Positions 5,615 to 9,288 of a DNA stretch of 9,288 nt are shown here, in pieces. Within the stretch, counting starts at the first letter, position 1; each line of letters begins with the position of its first letter. The translations under genes and the position numbers were made by a program. The stretch is from Actinomycetes bacterium (GTDB taxonomy: Bacteria; Actinomycetota; Acidimicrobiia; Acidimicrobiales; Microtrichaceae): contig JAEZAI010000654.1 of the NCBI GenBank assembly GCA_023427825.1, positions 1-9,288 of the forward strand, given 5' to 3'. The notes below the pieces were generated by a model that saw only the letters and a program-made list of their open reading frames with translations, ran no database searches and had not been told where the DNA came from.

Positions 5615-7642
5615 ATGTCCGCATGGCGGATCATGCACCAGGACCCGACGTCCGTGGAGGGCATGACGCTCGACCGCGCGCTGGTGCGCCGCGTGGGGCG
5701 CTTCGCCCGCCCGTACCGCGGCCAGCTGATCGGCTTCGTCGTGATGATCGCCATCGGCGCCGGCCTGGCGCTGGTGCCGCCGCTGCTGTTCCGCTCGATC
5801 ATCGACACGGCCATCCCCGAGGGGAACAAGGGCCTGCTCGTGGTGCTCGGGGCGGTCGTCGTCGGCGCCGCCCTGCTCACCGCAGCGGCGTCGCTGCTGG
5901 AGCGCCACTGGTCGGCCCGCATCGGCGAGGGCCTGATCTACGACCTGCGCAAGGCGCTGTTCGACCACGTGCAGCGCATGCCCATGCAGTTCTTCACGCG
6001 GTCGCAGACGGGGGCGATCGTCAGCCGCCTCAACAACGACGTGATCGGCGCGCAGCGGGCGCTGACCGGCACGTTGGGCACCGTCGTCTCCAACGTGATC
6101 ACACTGGCGTTCACGCTCGTGGCCATGATCGCCCTCGACTGGCGCATCACGATCGTGGCCATCCTCCTGCTGCCGCTCTTCCTCATCCCGTCCAAGCGCG
6201 TGGGTCGTCGGCTCCAGGCCATGACCCGGGACTCCATGCAGCTGAACGCCGACATGAACGCGCAGATGACCGAGCGGTTCGGCGTGTCGGGCGCCCAGCT
6301 CGTCAAGCTGTTCGGTGACCACGACCGCGAGACCGGCGAGTTCGGCACCAAGGCCGCCGGCGTGCGCGATATCGGCATCCGCTCCGCCATGTACTCACGG
6401 TGGTTCCTCGTGATGATGGCGCTGGTCGGCGCGATCGGGACCGCCGCCGTGTACCTGCTGGGTGGCCTCCAGGTGATCGACGGCAACATCTCGATCGGCA
6501 CGCTCGTGGCGCTGACCGCGCTGGTGACGCGCATCTACGACCCGCTCACCAGCCTGACCAACGCACGGGTCGACGTGATGAGCGCGTTCGTCAGCTTCGA
6601 GCGGGTGTTCGAGGTGCTCGACTCCGTGAACCCCGTCGCCGACCGGCCCGACGCGGTCGAGCTGCTCCGCCCGCAGGGCGCGGTGCGCTTCGACCACGTC
6701 TCGTTCCACTACCCGGGCGCCAGCGAGGGGACGATCCGCTCGCTCGAGACCGGAGCGCCCGAGGCCGAGCCCGAGGGCGGCCCACCGCTGGTGCTGCACG
6801 ACATCGACCTCGACATCCGACCCGGCATGACGGTGGCGCTCGTCGGCCCGTCGGGCGCCGGCAAGTCGACGATCGCGGCGCTCATCCCCCGGCTCTACGA
6901 CGTGAGCGAGGGCGCGGTCGTCCTCGATGGCCACGACGTCCGCGACCTCACCCAGGCGAGCCTGCGGCGGGCCATCGGCGTGGTGTCCCAGGACCCCCAC
7001 CTGTTCCACGCCACCGTGGGCGACAACCTCCGGTACGCCCGGCCCGACGCCACCGACGACGAGCTGCGGGCCTCGTGCCGGGCCGCCCGCGTGCTCGAGG
7101 TGGTCGAGGCGCTGCCCGACGGGTTCGACACGATGGTCGGCGAGCGCGGCTACCGGCTCAGCGGCGGCGAGCAGCAGCGGCTGGCGATCGCCCGCCTGCT
7201 GCTCAAGGACCCGGCGATCGTCGTGCTCGACGAGGCGACCTCCGCCCTCGACACCGAGAACGAGGCCGCCGTCCAGGCCGCCCTGGCCGACGCGCTCGAG
7301 GGTCGGACCGCGGTCGTGATCGCACACCGCCTGTCGACGATCGTCGGCGCGGACCTCATCGTCGTGCTCGACCACGGCCGGATCGTCCAGCGCGGCACCC
7401 ACCGCGAGCTGCTCGCGCAGGGCGGCCTCTACGCGGATCTCTACCGCGTGCTCGTGGGCGGCGGGGACCCCGCGGCGCCCGACGGCCGGCAGGGCGGCCC
7501 CATCCGCGTGGAGCGGGTGGACGAGGTGTCGGACGAGGTCGTGGAGGTGGACGGCGTGCCCTTCGACGACGACCTGGGCCTCGACGCCGACGGCGACGCC
7601 GCGGGCGGGTCCGTCGACCAGCAGGGTCTCCCGCTGGGTTGA
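5615..7642 (+). CDS. ABC exporter, fused membrane and ATPase domains, probably homodimeric
   Basis: A 675-residue type IV exporter half-transporter. The membrane domain (about 35-340) precedes a nucleotide-binding domain with a complete canonical set: Walker A GPSGAGKST (411-419), Q-loop Gln459, X-loop GERG, signature LSGGE (515-519), Walker B VVLDE (536-540), D-loop SALD and H-loop His571 (AHRLST). With no degenerate residues it can hydrolyse ATP at both sites of a homodimer, unlike the pair at 691-4390. An acidic, Pro/Ala/Glu-containing insertion of ~20 residues follows the YPGA stretch near the start of the ATPase domain. A 61-residue tail (615-675) has 16 acidic and 3 basic residues. I prefer the ATG at 5615 (MSAWRIMHQD), because GGTGAG lies just upstream and this N-terminal style recurs in actinobacterial relatives. 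Alternatives are GTG 5606, ATG 5633 and ATG 5663. The substrate is unknown. Confidence 0.92.
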   Translation: MSAWRIMHQDPTSVEGMTLDRALVRRVGRFARPYRGQLIGFVVMIAIGAGLALVPPLLFRSIIDTAIPEGNKGLLVVLGAVVVGAALLTAAASLLERHWSARIGEGLIYDLRKALFDHVQRMPMQFFTRSQTGAIVSRLNNDVIGAQRALTGTLGTVVSNVITLAFTLVAMIALDWRITIVAILLLPLFLIPSKRVGRRLQAMTRDSMQLNADMNAQMTERFGVSGAQLVKLFGDHDRETGEFGTKAAGVRDIGIRSAMYSRWFLVMMALVGAIGTAAVYLLGGLQVIDGNISIGTLVALTALVTRIYDPLTSLTNARVDVMSAFVSFERVFEVLDSVNPVADRPDAVELLRPQGAVRFDHVSFHYPGASEGTIRSLETGAPEAEPEGGPPLVLHDIDLDIRPGMTVALVGPSGAGKSTIAALIPRLYDVSEGAVVLDGHDVRDLTQASLRRAIGVVSQDPHLFHATVGDNLRYARPDATDDELRASCRAARVLEVVEALPDGFDTMVGERGYRLSGGEQQRLAIARLLLKDPAIVVLDEATSALDTENEAAVQAALADALEGRTAVVIAHRLSTIVGADLIVVLDHGRIVQRGTHRELLAQGGLYADLYRVLVGGGDPAAPDGRQGGPIRVERVDEVSDEVVEVDGVPFDDDLGLDADGDAAGGSVDQQGLPLG

Positions 7643-7648
7643 TGCCTC

Positions 7649-7654
7649 TAGGGT
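7649..7654 (+). promoter_or_regulatory. Possible -10 element of the usp gene
   Basis: TAGGGT lies 7 nt after the stop of the ABC gene and 40 nt before the GTG start of the usp gene. It resembles the TAGGTT upstream of the ABC gene at 5593. Transcription would begin near 7661 and give a leader of roughly 34 nt. No -35 box at normal spacing is recognisable, and read-through from the ABC gene is equally possible. Confidence 0.3.
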
Positions 7655-7662
7655 GGTGCCGA

Positions 7663-7690
7663 CCCGGGAGCGGCCCGGGAGTCCGGGAGG
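7663..7690 (+). repeat. Iterated CCCGGGAG units and ribosome binding site in the usp leader
   Basis: CCCGGGAG occurs at 7663-7670 and 7674-7681, and a third near-copy, TCCGGGAG, at 7682-7689. The first two can pair as a hairpin (6-bp CCCGGG stem, 5-nt loop). The third copy contains the Shine-Dalgarno GGGAGG (7685-7690), 4 nt before the GTG start. The arrangement could let leader structure influence translation, but nothing shows that it does. Confidence 0.4.
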
Positions 7691-7694
7691 TCCC

Positions 7695-8162
7695 GTGCAC
7701 GCACTCATCGCCACCGACGGCTCCGAAGTCTCGATCGAGGCCGCTCGCAAGGGCTGCGCCCTGCTGAACCCCACCAAGGTGACGCTGTTGACGGTGGCGG
7801 ACACGAGTGTGGCCGAGGACTCGGGCGCCGGCGGCTTCGAGGGCGACCTGCTGTCGCCAGCGGAGGCGGAGCAGGCCCGCTCCGCGATCCTCGACGAGGG
7901 CGACGACGAGCTGGCAACGACGATCGCGGCCATCCAGGTCGATCCGGCGATCGTCGAGCGGAAGCTGGTCGAGGGCGCCTCGGGCCAGATGATCATCCAC
8001 GTGGCCGGCGAGATCGACGCCGACGTGATCGTGGTCGGCTCGCACGGCAAGGGCTGGCTCAAGCGCGTGGTGATCGGCTCGATCAGCGAGTACGTGCTGC
8101 GGCACAGCACGATCCCGGTGCTGGTCGTGCGCCACGTCGAACCCTCCGGCGACAAGGGCTGA
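7695..8162 (+). CDS. Universal stress protein (UspA family), ATP-binding type
   Basis: A small cytoplasmic protein of 155 residues with one Usp domain. It opens with the first beta strand, HALIATDGSE, whose Asp8 contacts nucleotide in relatives. Near the C-terminus it carries the full glycine motif G-x2-G-x9-G-S: Gly115, Gly118, Gly128 and Ser129 within GSHGKGWLKRVVIGS. This places it in the ATP-binding class. The family supports survival under stress or low energy, often as dimers; the specific role here is unknown. The GTG at 7695 is chosen because GGGAGG lies 4 nt upstream and the protein then starts exactly at the first strand. A GTG at 7653 would add 14 non-homologous residues. It follows the ABC gene by 52 nt on the same strand and ends just before xseA. 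Confidence 0.9.
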   Translation: MHALIATDGSEVSIEAARKGCALLNPTKVTLLTVADTSVAEDSGAGGFEGDLLSPAEAEQARSAILDEGDDELATTIAAIQVDPAIVERKLVEGASGQMIIHVAGEIDADVIVVGSHGKGWLKRVVIGSISEYVLRHSTIPVLVVRHVEPSGDKG

Positions 8163-8169
8163 GCGCACC

Positions 8170-9144
8170 ATCGAGACGCAGACCTGGTCCGTCGGGGAGC
8201 TGCACGAAGCCCTCAACGGGCTGCTCACCCACGTCTTCGGCGAGGTCGTCTGGGTCGAGGGCGAGCTGACCGACATCAGCCGGTCCAAGGCCGGTCACGT
8301 CTACTTCCGCCTGGTCGACCCCGACGACGAACGGGGGGACGCCAACCGAGCGTCGCTGTCGGTCACGCTGTTCGACTCGCAACGCCAACTGGTCAACCGC
8401 TTCCTGCGCTCGCAGGGCGACCCGATCCGCATGAACGACGGCATCCGCGTCCGGATCGGCGGGCGACTGGCCACCTATCCGGCGCGGTCGAGCGTGCAGC
8501 TGGTCATGGACCGCATCGACCCGGCGTTCACGCTCGGGCTGCTGGGCCAGGAGCGCGTGCGATTGCTCGCCGCGCTCGAGGAGGAGGGGCTGCTGCGCCG
8601 CAACGGCGCCGTCGCACTGCCCCTGGTGCCGCTGCACGTGGGGCTGGTCACGAGCACGGGGAGCGCCGCGCACGCGGACGCCCTGCACGAGCTGGAGAGC
8701 TCGGGCGTAGGGTTCCGGGTCAGCACCTTCGACGCCCGCACCCAGGGCGCGGACGCACCGTCCTCGGTGGTCGCGGCGCTCCGGACGGCTGCGGCGTACC
8801 GCGTGGACGTCGTGCTCCTCGTCCGGGGCGGCGGCGCTGCGACCGACCTGGTGGCCTTCGACCACGAGGACGTCGCTCGTGCGATCGCGGCCTGTCCGGT
8901 CGCCGTGTTCACCGGCATCGGCCACGAGACCGACCGGTCGGTGGCGGACGAGGTGGCGCACACCGCGCACAAGACGCCGACGGCCGCGGCAGGCGCCGTC
9001 GTGCGGACGGTCCACGACGCCGAGCGTCGCGTGGTGGACGCCTGGGCCGCCGTCCGATCGGGCGTCGGCGGTCGGCTGGTGCGCGCCGAGCACCGCCTGG
9101 CCCGCGTCGCGCACCGGACGGGCACCGCGGCGCTGCACCGTTAG
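8170..9144 (+). CDS. xseA: Exonuclease VII large subunit, with start and frame anomalies
   Basis: XseA is the nuclease subunit of exonuclease VII, which together with XseB degrades single-stranded DNA. The N-terminal OB fold is clear from QTWSVGELHEAL (8179 on) through VWVEGELTDIS, HVYFRLVD and the VQLVMDRI strand. The catalytic core follows with VGLVTSTGSAA, VRGGG (8821-8835), TGIGHETD (8911-8934), ADEVAH and KTPTAAA. The frame is open from 8074, but no ATG, GTG or TTG lies in it before ATG 8431, which would remove the OB fold. The ATC at 8170 gives the expected N-terminus (about 10 residues before VGEL), so it is either a rare AUC start or a changed ATG. The frame ends at TAG 9142-9144 after ~324 residues, although the family runs to roughly 400 or more with a helical C-terminal region. 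The real product is therefore uncertain: frameshift, pseudogene or sequence error. The gene follows usp by 7 nt. Confidence 0.75.
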   Translation: METQTWSVGELHEALNGLLTHVFGEVVWVEGELTDISRSKAGHVYFRLVDPDDERGDANRASLSVTLFDSQRQLVNRFLRSQGDPIRMNDGIRVRIGGRLATYPARSSVQLVMDRIDPAFTLGLLGQERVRLLAALEEEGLLRRNGAVALPLVPLHVGLVTSTGSAAHADALHELESSGVGFRVSTFDARTQGADAPSSVVAALRTAAAYRVDVVLLVRGGGAATDLVAFDHEDVARAIAACPVAVFTGIGHETDRSVADEVAHTAHKTPTAAAGAVVRTVHDAERRVVDAWAAVRSGVGGRLVRAEHRLARVAHRTGTAALHR

Positions 9145-9288
9145 ACCGGCGCGGTGATGCGCTCGACCGCGACGTGCAGCGGATCGCCGCAGGGGCTCGT
9201 CGTCGGCTGCGCACGGCCGACGACGGCGTGGCGGCCGCCGGCACGCGGATGGAGCCGGCGGGCGCCCGCCACCAGGAGCGCGCCACCG
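9141..9288 (+). pseudogene. xseA: XseA C-terminal region continuing in a shifted frame
   Basis: Reading from TTA at 9141 in the frame one base behind the upstream frame gives an open, charged, helix-like sequence: LDRRGDALDRDVQRIAAG, then ARRRLRTADDGV, up to the window end. It fits the helical C-terminal region of XseA that should follow ERRVVDAWAAV. Restoring one base around 9139-9141 would join the two parts into a single reading frame. The gene continues past the window, so the true end is not visible. Confidence 0.55.

Noticed and set aside
7653..7694. GTG at 7653 as the usp start
   Set aside because: It adds 14 residues not seen in Usp proteins, overlaps the -10 candidate, and GTG 7695 has a properly placed GGGAGG.
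8431..8433. ATG at 8431 as the real xseA start
   Set aside because: Conserved OB-fold sequence is clearly encoded upstream in the same frame from about 8179.
1..9288. CRISPR array, tRNA, rRNA, transposase, toxin-antitoxin or phage genes
   Set aside because: No regular spaced repeats, cloverleaf-like segments or matching protein motifs were seen on either strand.

Overview
The window is very GC-rich and almost fully coding, with G/C strongly preferred at third codon positions. GTG starts, tightly packed genes and the protein families present point to a high-GC actinobacterium. The XseA core and the UppP subtype lean towards the Acidimicrobiia/Actinomycetia, but the exact lineage is an inference made without a database search.

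Layout. (1) Positions 8-4390, plus strand: a TetR-family regulator is followed after 2 nt by two ABC exporter half-transporters. Their sequence motifs mark them as the two unlike halves of one heterodimeric type IV exporter. The first half has a degenerate Walker B (Asp for Glu) and an H-loop Gln. The second half has a full catalytic set but a non-canonical signature (VSAGE). Between them lies an unusual 70-nt junction. It holds a perfect GC hairpin, a 21-bp imperfect direct repeat carrying two copies of the start-codon region, and a 25-codon mini-ORF that overlaps the upstream stop and the downstream start through two ATGA overlaps. (2) Positions 4483-5490, minus strand: undecaprenyl-diphosphatase (UppP/BacA), convergent with the exporter operon and carrying an extra signal-like N-terminus. 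The 92-nt convergent gap at 4391-4482 shows no convincing terminator hairpin. (3) Positions 5491-5614: a divergent intergenic region with a perfect 17-bp palindrome and a possible -10 element. (4) Positions 5615-8162, plus strand: a third ABC exporter with all canonical ATPase motifs and an acidic C-terminal tail, probably a homodimer, then a universal stress protein with the ATP-binding glycine motif. (5) Position 8170 to the window end: exonuclease VII large subunit (xseA). As given it lacks an ordinary start codon and is interrupted by a stop at 9142-9144, after which an XseA-like helical sequence continues in another frame.

How the genes may work together. TetR plausibly controls the heterodimeric exporter behind it in response to a small molecule, as in many drug- or lipid-efflux operons. 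UppP recycles the undecaprenyl carrier of peptidoglycan synthesis, and two exporter systems flank it, so a cell-envelope theme is possible but only inferred from proximity. Usp and xseA look like ordinary housekeeping neighbours.

I see no CRISPR array, tRNA, rRNA, transposase or phage gene, and no clearly new system. The most unusual signals are the ABC-ABC junction at 2409-2510 and the double defect in xseA.
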